Notes under the pieces: model-generated | Told to the model about the DNA's origin: nothing | The model's input: only the letters and a program-made list of their open reading frames with translations | Database searches by the model: none | Part shown: piece by piece, positions 19,124-34,100 of the stretch | Layout of the letters: each line of letters starts with the position of its first letter | Numbering within the stretch: the first letter of the stretch is position 1 | Position numbers and translations under genes: made by a program | Assembly: GCF_019399895.1 (NCBI RefSeq) | Contig: NC_091874.1 | Span: 6,698,501-6,762,500, forward strand | Reading direction: 5' to 3' | Origin: Cardiocondyla obscurior | Lineage: Eukaryota; Arthropoda; Insecta; Hymenoptera; Formicidae | DNA length: 64,000 nt

Positions 19124-22100
19124 TATAACCAAGAAAGCGATTGATTTGCAATCTAGTTCCGAAAACGCGAAACGTCTTACCAGCACGAGAATTTGTTGTT
19201 ATGAGAGATTAACATGTACGACTGTGCGACGGTCAGATTGTAAATAAATGATGATTCCGAAATTAATAATTTATGATTTGCATTTTGTTTACATATACGC
19301 GAAACTATATTACAAAATCATGAAAAAGCAACCGAAAACATGAAATTATATTTTATGTTTATATAACCAAGAAAGCGATTGATTTGCAATCTAGTTCCGA
19401 AAACGCGAAACGTCTTACCAGCACGAGAATTTGTTGTTATGAGAGATTAACATGTACGACTGTGCGACGGTCAGATTGTAAATAAATGATGATTCCGAAA
19501 TTAATAATTTATGATTTGCATTTTGTTTACATATACGCGAAACTATATTACAAAATCAATGAAAAGCAACCGAAAACATGAAATTATATTTTATGTTTAT
19601 ATAACCAAGAAAGCGATTGATTTGCAATCTAGTTCCGAAAACGCGAAACGTCTTACCAGCACGAGAATTTGTTGTTATCAGAGATTAACATGTACGACTG
19701 TGCGACGGTCAGATTGTAAATAAATGATGATTCCAAAATTAATAATTTATGATTTGCATTTTGTTTACATATACTTGAAACTATATTACAAAATCATGAA
19801 AAAGCAACCGAAAACATGAAATTATATTTTATGTTTATATAACCAAGAAAGCGATTGATTTGCAATCTAGTTCCGAAAACGCGAAACGTCTTACCAGCAC
19901 GAGAATTTGTTGTTATGAGAGATTAACATGTACGACTGTGCGACGGTCAGATTGTAAATAAATGATGATTCCAAAATTAATAATTTATAATTTGCATTTT
20001 GTTTACATATACTTGAAACTATATTACAAAATCAATGAAAAGCAACCGAAAACATGAAATTATATTTTATGTTTATATAACCAAGAAAGCGATTGATTTG
20101 CAATCTAGTTCCGAAAACGCGAAACGTCTTACCAGCACGGGAATTTGTTGTTATCAGAGATTAACATGTACGACTGTGCGACGGTCAGATTGTAAATAAA
20201 TGATGATTCCGAAATTAATAATTTATGATTTGCATTTTGTTTACATATACGCGAAACTATATTACAAAATCAATGAAAAGCAACCGAAAACATGAAATTA
20301 TATTTTATGTTTATATAACCAAGAAAGCGATTGATTTGCAATCTAGTTCCGAAAACGCGAAACGTCTTACCAGCACGGGAATTTGTTGTTATCAGAGATT
20401 AACATGTACGACTGTGCGACGGTCAGATTGTAAATAAATGATGATTCCGAAATTAATAATTTATGATTTGCATTTTGTTTACATATACGCGAAACTATAT
20501 TACAAAATCAATGAAAAGCAACCGAAAACATGAAATTATATTTTATGTTTATATAACCAAGAAAGCGATTGATTTGCAATCTAGTTCCGAAAACGCGAAA
20601 CGTCTTACCAGCACGAGAATTTGTTGTTATCAGAGATTAACATGTACGACTGTGCGACGGTCAGATTGTAAATAAATGATGATTCCGAAATTAATAATTT
20701 ATGATTTGCATTTTGTTTACATATACGCGAAACTATATTACAAAATCAATGAAAAGCAACCGAAAACATGAAATTATATTTTATGTTTATATAACCAAGA
20801 AAGCGATTGATTTGCAATCTAGTTCCGAAAACGCGAAACGTCTTACCAGCACGGGAATTTGTTGTTATGAGAGATTAACATGTACGACTGTGCGACGGTC
20901 AGATTGTAAATAAATGATGATTCCAAAATTAATAATTTATGATTTGCATTTTGTTTACATATACGCGAAACTATATTACAAAATCAATGAAAAGCAACCG
21001 AAAACATGAAATTATATTTTATGTTTATATAACCAAGAAAGCGATTGATTTGCAATCTAGTTCCGAAAACGCGAAACGTCTTACCAGCACGGGAATTTGT
21101 TGTTATCAGAGATTAACATGTACGACTGTGCGACGGTCAGATTGTAAATAAATGATGATTCCAAAATTAATAATTTATGATTTGCATTTTGTTTACATAT
21201 ACGCGAAACTATATTACAAAATCATGAAAAAGCAACCGAAAACATGAAATTATATTTTATGTTTATATAACCAAGAAAGCGATTGATTTGCAATCTAGTT
21301 CCGAAAACGCGAAACGTCTTACCAGCACGAGAATTTGTTGTTATCAGAGATTAACATGTACGACTGTGCGACGGTCAGATTGTAAATAAATGATGATTCC
21401 AAAATTAATAATTTATGATTTGCATTTTGTTTACATATACGCGAAACTATATTACAAAATCATGAAAAAGCAACCGAAAACATGAAATTATATTTTATGT
21501 TTATATAACCAAGAAAGCGATTGATTTGCAATCTAGTTCCGAAAACGCGAAACGTCTTACCAGCACGAGAATTTGTTGTTATCAGAGATTAACATGTACG
21601 ACTGTGCGACGGTCAGATTGTAAATAAATGATGATTCCGAAATTAATAATTTATGATTTGCATTTTGTTTACATATACGCGAAACTATATTACAAAATCA
21701 ATGAAAAGCAACCGAAAACATGAAATTATATTTTATGTTTATATAACCAAGAAAGCGATTGATTTGCAATCTAGTTCCGAAAACGCGAAACGTCTTACCA
21801 GCACGAGAATTTGTTGTTATCAGAGATTAACATGTACGACTGTGCGACGGTCAGATTGTAAATAAATGATGATTCCGAAATTAATAATTTATGATTTGCA
21901 TTTTGTTTACATATACGCGAAACTATATTACAAAATCAATGAAAAGCAACCGAAAACATGAAATTATATTTTATGTTTATATAACCAAGAAAGCGATTGA
22001 TTTGCAATCTAGTTCCGAAAACGCGAAACGTCTTACCAGCACGAGAATTTGTTGTTATGAGAGATTAACATGTACGACTGTGCGACGGTCAGATTGTAAA

Positions 22101-25100
22101 TAAATGATGATTCCAAAATTAATAATTTATGATTTGCATTTTGTTTACATATACGCGAAACTATATTACAAAATCAATGAAAAGCAACCGAAAACATGAA
22201 ATTATATTTTATGTTTATATAACCAAGAAAGCGATTGATTTGCAATCTAGTTCCGAAAACGCGAAACGTCTTACCAGCACGAGAATTTGTTGTTATCAGA
22301 GATTAACATGTACGACTGTGCGACGGTCAGATTGTAAATAAATGATGATTCCAAAATTAATAATTTATGATTTGCATTTTGTTTACATATACGCGAAACT
22401 ATATTACAAAATCATGAAAAAGCAACCGAAAACATGAAATTATATTTTATGTTTATATAACCAAGAAAGCGATTGATTTGCAATCTAGTTCCGAAAACGC
22501 GAAACGTCTTACCAGCACGGTAATTTGTTGTTATCAGAGATTAACATGTACGACTGTGCGACGGTCAGATTGTAAATAAATGATGATTCCGAAATTAATA
22601 ATTTATGATTTGCATTTTGTTTACATATACGCGAAACTATATTACAAAATCAATGAAAAGCAACCGAAAACATGAAATTATATTTTATGTTTATATAACC
22701 AAGAAAGCGATTGATTTGCAATCTAGTTCCGAAAACGCGAAACGTCTTACCAGCACGAGAATTTGTTGTTATCAGAGATTAACATGTACGACTGTGCGAC
22801 GGTCAGATTGTAAATAAATGATGATTCCGAAATTAATAATTTATGATTTGCATTTTGTTTACATATACGCGAAACTATATTACAAAATCAATGAAAAGCA
22901 ACCGAAAACATGAAATTATATTTTATGTTTATATAACCAAGAAAGCGATTGATTTGCAATCTAGTTCCGAAAACGCGAAACGTCTTACCAGCACGAGAAT
23001 TTGTTGTTATGAGATTAACATGTACGACTGTGCGACGGTCAGATTGTAAATAAATGATGATTCCAAATTAATAATTTATGATTTGCATTTTGTTTACATA
23101 TACGCGAAACTATATTACAAAATCATGAAAAAGCAACCGAAAACATGAAATTATATTTTATGTTTATATAACCAAGAAAGCGATTGATTTGCAATCTAGT
23201 TCCGAAAACGCGAAACGTCTTACCAGCACGAGAATTTGTTGTTATCAGAGATTAACATGTACGACTGTGCGACGGTCAGATTGTAAATAAATGATGATTC
23301 CAAAATTAATAATTTATGATTTGCATTTTGTTTACATATACGCGAAACTATATTACAAAATCAATGAAAAGCAACCGAAAACATGAAATTATATTTTATG
23401 TTTATATAACCAAGAAAGCGATTGATTTGCAATCTAGTTCCGAAAACGCGAAACGTCTTACCAGCACGAGAATTTGTTGTTATGAGAGATTAACATGTAC
23501 GACTGTGCGACGGTCAGATTGTAAATAAATGATGATTCCAAAATTAATAATTTATGATTTGCATTTTGTTTACATATACGCGAAACTATATTACAAAATC
23601 AATGAAAAGCAACCGAAAACATGAAATTATATTTTATGTTTATATAACCAAGAAAGCGATTGATTTGCAATCTAGTTCCGAAAACGCGAAACGTCTTACC
23701 AGCACGAGAATTTGTTGTTATCAGAGATTAACATGTACGACTGTGCGACGGTCAGATTGTAAATAAATGATGATTCCGAAATTAATAATTTATGATTTGC
23801 ATTTTGTTTACATATACGCGAAACTATATTACAAAATCAATGAAAAGCAACCGAAAACATGAAATTATATTTTATGTTTATATAACCAAGAAAGCGATTG
23901 ATTTGCAATCTAGTTCCGAAAACGCGAAACGTCTTACCAGCACGAGAATTTGTTGTTATCAGAGATTAACATGTACGACTGTGCGACGGTCAGATTGTAA
24001 ATAAATGATGATTCCGAAATTAATAATTTATGATTTGCATTTTGTTTACATATACGCGAAACTATATTACAAAATCAATGAAAAGCAACCGAAAACATGA
24101 AATTATATTTTATGTTTATATAACCAAGAAAGCGATTGATTTGCAATCTAGTTCCGAAAACGCGAAACGTCTTACCAGCACGAGAATTTGTTGTTATCAG
24201 AGATTAACATGTACGACTGTGCGACGGTCAGATTGTAAATAAATGATGATTCCGAAATTAATAATTTATGATTTGCATTTTGTTTACATATACGCGAAAC
24301 TATATTACAAAATCAATGAAAAGCAACCGAAAACATGAAATTATATTTTATGTTTATATAACCAAGAAAGCGATTGATTTGCAATCTAGTTCCGAAAACG
24401 CGAAACGTCTTACCAGCACGAGAATTTGTTGTTATGAGATTAACATGTACGACTGTGCGACGGTCAGATTGTAAATAAATGATGATTCCAAAATTAATAA
24501 TTTATGATTTGCATTTTGTTTACATATACGCGAAACTATATTACAAAATCAATGAAAAGCAACCGAAAACATGAAATTATATTTTATGTTTATATAACCA
24601 AGAAAGCGATTGATTTGCAATCTAGTTCCGAAAACGCGAAACGTCTTACCAGCACGAGAATTTGTTGTTATCAGAGATTAACATGTACGACTGTGCGACG
24701 GTCAGATTGTAAATAAATGATGATTCCGAAATTAATAATTTATGATTTGCATTTTGTTTACATATACGCGAAACTATATTACAAAATCAATGAAAAGCAA
24801 CCGAAAACATGAAATTATATTTTATGTTTATATAACCAAGAAAGCGATTGATTTGCAATCTAGTTCCGAAAACGCGAAACGTCTTACCAGCACGAGAATT
24901 TGTTGTTATCAGAGATTAACATGTACGACTGTGCGACGGTCAGATTGTAAATAAATGATGATTCCGAAATTAATAATTTATGATTTGCATTTTGTTTACA
25001 TATACGCGAAACTATATTACAAAATCAATGAAAAGCAACCGAAAACATGAAATTATATTTTATGTTTATATAACCAAGAAAGCGATTGATTTGCAATCTA

Positions 25101-28100
25101 GTTCCGAAAACGCGAAACGTCTTACCAGCACGAGAATTTGTTGTTATGAGAGATTAACATGTACGACTGTGCGACGGTCAGATTGTAAATAAATGATGAT
25201 TCCAAAATTAATAATTTATGATTTGCATTTTGTTTACATATACGCGAAACTATATTACAAAATCAATGAAAAGCAACCGAAAACATGAAATTATATTTTA
25301 TGTTTATATAACCAAGAAAGCGATTGATTTGCAATCTAGTTCCGAAAACGCGAAACGTCTTACCAGCACGAGAATTTGTTGTTATCAGAGATTAACATGT
25401 ACGACTGTGCGACGGTCAGATTGTAAATAAATGATGATTCCAAAATTAATAATTTATGATTTGCATTTTGTTTACATATACGCGAAACTATATTACAAAA
25501 TCAATGAAAAGCAACCGAAAACATGAAATTATATTTTATGTTTATATAACCAAGAAAGCGATTGATTTGCAATCTAGTTCCGAAAACGCGAAACGTCTTA
25601 CCAGCACGAGAATTTGTTGTTATCAGAGATTAACATGTACGACTGTGCGACGGTCAGATTGTAAATAAATGATGATTCCGAAATTAATAATTTATGATTT
25701 GCATTTTGTTTACATATACGCGAAACTATATTACAAAATCAATGAAAAGCAACCGAAAACATGAAATTATATTTTATGTTTATATAACCAAGAAAGCGAT
25801 TGATTTGCAATCTAGTTCCGAAAACGCGAAACGTCTTACCAGCACGAGAATTTGTTGTTATCAGAGATTAACATGTACGACTGTGCGACGGTCAGATTGT
25901 AAATAAATGATGATTCCGAAATTAATAATTTATGATTTGCATTTTGTTTACATATACGCGAAACTATATTACAAAATCAATGAAAAGCAACCGAAAACAT
26001 GAAATTATATTTTATGTTTATATAACCAAGAAAGCGATTGATTTGCAATCTAGTTCCGAAAACGCGAAACGTCTTACCAGCACGAGAATTTGTTGTTATC
26101 AGAGATTAACATGTACGACTGTGCGACGGTCAGATTGTAAATAAATGATGATTCCGAAATTAATAATTTATGATTTGCATTTTGTTTACATATACGCGAA
26201 ACTATATTACAAAATCAATGAAAAGCAACCGAAAACATGAAATTATATTTTATGTTTATATAACCAAGAAAGCGATTGATTTGCAATCTAGTTCCGAAAA
26301 CGCGAAACGTCTTACCAGCACGAGAATTTGTTGTTATGAGAGATTAACATGTACGACTGTGCGACGGTCAGATTGTAAATAAATGATGATTCCGAAATTA
26401 ATAATTTATGATTTGCATTTTGTTTACATATACGCGAAACTATATTACAAAATCAATGAAAAGCAACCGAAAACATGAAATTATATTTTATGTTTATATA
26501 ACCAAGAAAGCGATTGATTTGCAATCTAGTTCCGAAAACGCGAAACGTCTTACCAGCACGAGAATTTGTTGTTATCAGAGATTAACATGTACGACTGTGC
26601 GACGGTCAGATTGTAAATAAATGATGATTCCGAAATTAATAATTTATGATTTGCATTTTGTTTACATATACGCGAAACTATATTACAAAATCAATGAAAA
26701 GCAACCGAAAACATGAAATTATATTTTATGTTTATATAACCAAGAAAGCGATTGATTTGCAATCTAGTTCCGAAAACGCGAAACGTCTTACCAGCACGAG
26801 AATTTGTTGTTATGAGATTAACATGTACGACTGTGCGAAGGTCAGATTGTAAATAAATGATGATTCCGAAATTAATAATTTATGATTTGCATTTTGTTTA
26901 CATATACGCGAAACTATATTACAAAATCAATGAAAAGCAACCGAAAACATGAAATTATATTTTATGTTTATATAACCAAGAAAGCGATTGATTTGCAATC
27001 TAGTTCCGAAAACGCGAAACGTCTTACCAGCACGAGAATTTGTTGTTATCAGAGATTAACATGTACGACTGTGCGACGGTCAGATTGTAAATAAATGATG
27101 ATTCCGAAATTAATAATTTATGATTTGCATTTTGTTTACATATACGCGAAACTATATTACAAAATCAATGAAAAGCAACCGAAAACATGAAATTATATTT
27201 TATGTTTATATAACCAAGAAAGCGATTGATTTGCAATCTAGTTCCGAAAACGCGAAACGTCTTACCAGCACGAGAATTTGTTGTTATGAGAGATTAACAT
27301 GTACGACTGTGCGACGGTCAGATTGTAAATAAATGATGATTCCGAAATTAATAATTTATGATTTGCATTTTGTTTACATATACGCGAAACTATATTACAA
27401 AATCAATGAAAAGCAACCGAAAACATGAAATTATATTTTATGTTTATATAACCAAGAAAGCGATTGATTTGCAATCTAGTTCCGAAAACGCGAAACGTCT
27501 TACCAGCACGAGAATTTGTTGTTATGAGAGATTAACATGTACGACTGTGCGACGGTCAGATTGTAAATAAATGATGATTCCGAAATTAATAATTTATGAT
27601 TTGCATTTTGTTTACATATACGCGAAACTATATTACAAAATCAATGAAAAGCAACCGAAAACATGAAATTATATTTTATGTTTATATAACCAAGAAAGCG
27701 ATTGATTTGCAATCTAGTTCCGAAAACGCGAAACGTCTTACCAGCACGAGAATTTGTTGTTATGAGATTAACATGTACGACTGTGCGAAGGTCAGATTGT
27801 AAATAAATGATGATTCCGAAATTAATAATTTATGATTTGCATTTTGTTTACATATACGCGAAACTATATTACAAAATCAATGAAAAGCAACCGAAAACAT
27901 GAAATTATATTTTATGTTTATATAACCAAGAAAGCGATTGATTTGCAATCTAGTTCCGAAAACGCGAAACGTCTTACCAGCACGAGAATTTGTTGTTATC
28001 AGAGATTAACATGTACGACTGTGCGACGGTCAGATTGTAAATAAATGATGATTCCGAAATTAATAATTTATGATTTGCATTTTGTTTACATATACGCGAA

Positions 28101-31100
28101 ACTATATTACAAAATCAATGAAAAGCAACCGAAAACATGAAATTATATTTTATGTTTATATAACCAAGAAAGCGATTGATTTGCAATCTAGTTCCGAAAA
28201 CGCGAAACGTCTTACCAGCACGAGAATTTGTTGTTATGAGAGATTAACATGTACGACTGTGCGACGGTCAGATTGTAAATAAATGATGATTCCGAAATTA
28301 ATAATTTATGATTTGCATTTTGTTTACATATACGCGAAACTATATTACAAAATCAATGAAAAGCAACCGAAAACATGAAATTATATTTTATGTTTATATA
28401 ACCAAGAAAGCGATTGATTTGCAATCTAGTTCCGAAAACGCGAAACGTCTTACCAGCACGAGAATTTGTTGTTATGAGAGATTAACATGTACGACTGTGC
28501 GACGGTCAGATTGTAAATAAATGATGATTCCGAAATTAATAATTTATGATTTGCATTTTGTTTACATATACGCGAAACTATATTACAAAATCAATGAAAA
28601 GCAACCGAAAACATGAAATTATATTTTATGTTTATATAACCAAGAAAGCGATTGATTTGCAATCTAGTTCCGAAAACGCGAAACGTCTTACCAGCACGAG
28701 AATTTGTTGTTATGAGAGATTAACATGTACGACTGTGCGACGGTCAGATTGTAAATAAATGATGATTCCGAAATTAATAATTTATGATTTGCATTTTGTT
28801 TACATATACGCGAAACTATATTACAAAATCAATGAAAAGCAACCGAAAACATGAAATTATATTTTATGTTTATATAACCAAGAAAGCGATTGATTTGCAA
28901 TCTAGTTCCGAAAACGCGAAACGTCTTACCAGCACGAGAATTTGTTGTTATGAGAGATTAACATGTACGACTGTGCGACGGTCAGATTGTAAATAAATGA
29001 TGATTCCGAAATTAATAATTTATGATTTGCATTTTGTTTACATATACGCGAAACTATATTACAAAATCAATGAAAAGCAACCGAAAACATGAAATTATAT
29101 TTTATGTTTATATAACCAAGAAAGCGATTGATTTGCAATCTAGTTCCGAAAACGCGAAACGTCTTACCAGCACGAGAATTTGTTGTTATGAGAGATTAAC
29201 ATGTACGACTGTGCGACGGTCAGATTGTAAATAAATGATGATTCCGAAATTAATAATTTATGATTTGCATTTTGTTTACATATACGCGAAACTATATTAC
29301 AAAATCAATGAAAAGCAACCGAAAACATGAAATTATATTTTATGTTTATATAACCAAGAAAGCGATTGATTTGCAATCTAGTTCCGAAAACGCGAAACGT
29401 CTTACCAGCACGAGAATTTGTTGTTATCAGAGATTAACATGTACGACTGTGCGACGGTCAGATTGTAAATAAATGATGATTCCGAAATTAATAATTTATG
29501 ATTTGCATTTTGTTTACATATACGCGAAACTATATTACAAAATCAATGAAAAGCAACCGAAAACATGAAATTATATTTTATGTTTATATAACCAAGAAAG
29601 CGATTGATTTGCAATCTAGTTCCGAAAACGCGAAACGTCTTACCAGCACGAGAATTTGTTGTTATCAGAGATTAACATGTACGACTGTGCGACGGTCAGA
29701 TTGTAAATAAATGATGATTCCGAAATTAATAATTTATGATTTGCATTTTGTTTACATATACGCGAAACTATATTACAAAATCAATGAAAAGCAACCGAAA
29801 ACATGAAATTATATTTTATGTTTATATAACCAAGAAAGCGATTGATTTGCAATCTAGTTCCGAAAACGCGAAACGTCTTACCAGCACGAGAATTTGTTGT
29901 TATCAGAGATTAACATGTACGACTGTGCGACGGTCAGATTGTAAATAAATGATGATTCCGAAATTAATAATTTATGATTTGCATTTTGTTTACATATACG
30001 CGAAACTATATTACAAAATCAATGAAAAGCAACCGAAAACATGAAATTATATTTTATGTTTATATAACCAAGAAAGCGATTGATTTGCAATCTAGTTCCG
30101 AAAACGCGAAACGTCTTACCAGCACGAGAATTTGTTGTTATGAGAGATTAACATGTACGACTGTGCGACGGTCAGATTGTAAATAAATGATGATTCCGAA
30201 ATTAATAATTTATGATTTGCATTTTGTTTACATATACGCGAAACTATATTACAAAATCAATGAAAAGCAACCGAAAACATGAAATTATATTTTATGTTTA
30301 TATAACCAAGAAAGCGATTGATTTGCAATCTAGTTCCGAAAACGCGAAACGTCTTACCAGCACGAGAATTTGTTGTTATGAGAGATTAACATGTACGACT
30401 GTGCGACGGTCAGATTGTAAATAAATGATGATTCCGAAATTAATAATTTATGATTTGCATTTTGTTTACATATACGCGAAACTATATTACAAAATCAATG
30501 AAAAGCAACCGAAAACATGAAATTATATTTTATGTTTATATAACCAAGAAAGCGATTGATTTGCAATCTAGTTCCGAAAACGCGAAACGTCTTACCAGCA
30601 CGAGAATTTGTTGTTATGAGAGATTAACATGTACGACTGTGCGACGGTCAGATTGTAAATAAATGATGATTCCGAAATTAATAATTTATGATTTGCATTT
30701 TGTTTACATATACGCGAAACTATATTACAAAATCAATGAAAAGCAACCGAAAACATGAAATTATATTTTATGTTTATATAACCAAGAAAGCGATTGATTT
30801 GCAATCTAGTTCCGAAAACGCGAAACGTCTTACCAGCACGAGAATTTGTTGTTATCAGAGATTAACATGTACGACTGTGCGACGGTCAGATTGTAAATAA
30901 ATGATGATTCCGAAATTAATAATTTATGATTTGCATTTTGTTTACATATACGCGAAACTATATTACAAAATCAATGAAAAGCAACCGAAAACATGAAATT
31001 ATATTTTATGTTTATATAACCAAGAAAGCGATTGATTTGCAATCTAGTTCCGAAAACGCGAAACGTCTTACCAGCACGAGAATTTGTTGTTATGAGAGAT

Positions 31101-34100
31101 TAACATGTACGACTGTGCGACGGTCAGATTGTAAATAAATGATGATTCCGAAATTAATAATTTATGATTTGCATTTTGTTTACATATACGCGAAACTATA
31201 TTACAAAATCAATGAAAAGCAACCGAAAACATGAAATTATATTTTATGTTTATATAACCAAGAAAGCGATTGATTTGCAATCTAGTTCCGAAAACGCGAA
31301 ACGTCTTACCAGCACGAGAATTTGTTGTTATGAGAGATTAACATGTACGACTGTGCGACGGTCAGATTGTAAATAAATGATGATTCCGAAATTAATAATT
31401 TATGATTTGCATTTTGTTTACATATACGCGAAACTATATTACAAAATCAATGAAAAGCAACCGAAAACATGAAATTATATTTTATGTTTATATAACCAAG
31501 AAAGCGATTGATTTGCAATCTAGTTCCGAAAACGCGAAACGTCTTACCAGCACGAGAATTTGTTGTTATGAGATTAACATGTACGACTGTGCGAAGGTCA
31601 GATTGTAAATAAATGATGATTCCGAAATTAATAATTTATGATTTGCATTTTGTTTACATATACGCGAAACTATATTACAAAATCAATGAAAAGCAACCGA
31701 AAACATGAAATTATATTTTATGTTTATATAACCAAGAAAGCGATTGATTTGCAATCTAGTTCCGAAAACGCGAAACGTCTTACCAGCACGAGAATTTGTT
31801 GTTATGAGAGATTAACATGTACGACTGTGCGACGGTCAGATTGTAAATAAATGATGATTCCGAAATTAATAATTTATGATTTGCATTTTGTTTACATATA
31901 CGCGAAACTATATTACAAAATCAATGAAAAGCAACCGAAAACATGAAATTATATTTTATGTTTATATAACCAAGAAAGCGATTGATTTGCAATCTAGTTC
32001 CGAAAACGCGAAACGTCTTACCAGCACGAGAATTTGTTGTTATCAGAGATTAACATGTACGACTGTGCGACGGTCAGATTGTAAATAAATGATGATTCCG
32101 AAATTAATAATTTATGATTTGCATTTTGTTTACATATACGCGAAACTATATTACAAAATCAATGAAAAGCAACCGAAAACATGAAATTATATTTTATGTT
32201 TATATAACCAAGAAAGCGATTGATTTGCAATCTAGTTCCGAAAACGCGAAACGTCTTACCAGCACGAGAATTTGTTGTTATCAGAGATTAACATGTACGA
32301 CTGTGCGACGGTCAGATTGTAAATAAATGATGATTCCGAAATTAATAATTTATGATTTGCATTTTGTTTACATATACGCGAAACTATATTACAAAATCAA
32401 TGAAAAGCAACCGAAAACATGAAATTATATTTTATGTTTATATAACCAAGAAAGCGATTGATTTGCAATCTAGTTCCGAAAACGCGAAACGTCTTACCAG
32501 CACGAGAATTTGTTGTTATGAGAGATTAACATGTACGACTGTGCGACGGTCAGATTGTAAATAAATGATGATTCCGAAATTAATAATTTATGATTTGCAT
32601 TTTGTTTACATATACGCGAAACTATATTACAAAATCAATGAAAAGCAACCGAAAACATGAAATTATATTTTATGTTTATATAACCAAGAAAGCGATTGAT
32701 TTGCAATCTAGTTCCGAAAACGCGAAACGTCTTACCAGCACGAGAATTTGTTGTTATGAGAGATTAACATGTACGACTGTGCGACGGTCAGATTGTAAAT
32801 AAATGATGATTCCGAAATTAATAATTTATGATTTGCATTTTGTTTACATATACGCGAAACTATATTACAAAATCAATGAAAAGCAACCGAAAACATGAAA
32901 TTATATTTTATGTTTATATAACCAAGAAAGCGATTGATTTGCAATCTAGTTCCGAAAACGCGAAACGTCTTACCAGCACGAGAATTTGTTGTTATCAGAG
33001 ATTAACATGTACGACTGTGCGACGGTCAGATTGTAAATAAATGATGATTCCGAAATTAATAATTTATGATTTGCATTTTGTTTACATATACGCGAAACTA
33101 TATTACAAAATCAATGAAAAGCAACCGAAAACATGAAATTATATTTTATGTTTATATAACCAAGAAAGCGATTGATTTGCAATCTAGTTCCGAAAACGCG
33201 AAACGTCTTACCAGCACGAGAATTTGTTGTTATCAGAGATTAACATGTACGACTGTGCGACGGTCAGATTGTAAATAAATGATGATTCCGAAATTAATAA
33301 TTTATGATTTGCATTTTGTTTACATATACGCGAAACTATATTACAAAATCAATGAAAAGCAACCGAAAACATGAAATTATATTTTATGTTTATATAACCA
33401 AGAAAGCGATTGATTTGCAATCTAGTTCCGAAAACGCGAAACGTCTTACCAGCACGAGAATTTGTTGTTATGAGAGATTAACATGTACGACTGTGCGACG
33501 GTCAGATTGTAAATAAATGATGATTCCGAAATTAATAATTTATGATTTGCATTTTGTTTACATATACGCGAAACTATATTACAAAATCAATGAAAAGCAA
33601 CCGAAAACATGAAATTATATTTTATGTTTATATAACCAAGAAAGCGATTGATTTGCAATCTAGTTCCGAAAACGCGAAACGTCTTACCAGCACGAGAATT
33701 TGTTGTTATGAGAGATTAACATGTACGACTGTGCGACGGTCAGATTGTAAATAAATGATGATTCCGAAATTAATAATTTATGATTTGCATTTTGTTTACA
33801 TATACGCGAAACTATATTACAAAATCAATGAAAAGCAACCGAAAACATGAAATTATATTTTATGTTTATATAACCAAGAAAGCGATTGATTTGCAATCTA
33901 GTTCCGAAAACGCGAAACGTCTTACCAGCACGAGAATTTGTTGTTATCAGAGATTAACATGTACGACTGTGCGACGGTCAGATTGTAAATAAATGATGAT
34001 TCCGAAATTAATAATTTATGATTTGCATTTTGTTTACATATACGCGAAACTATATTACAAAATCAATGAAAAGCAACCGAAAACATGAAATTATATTTTA

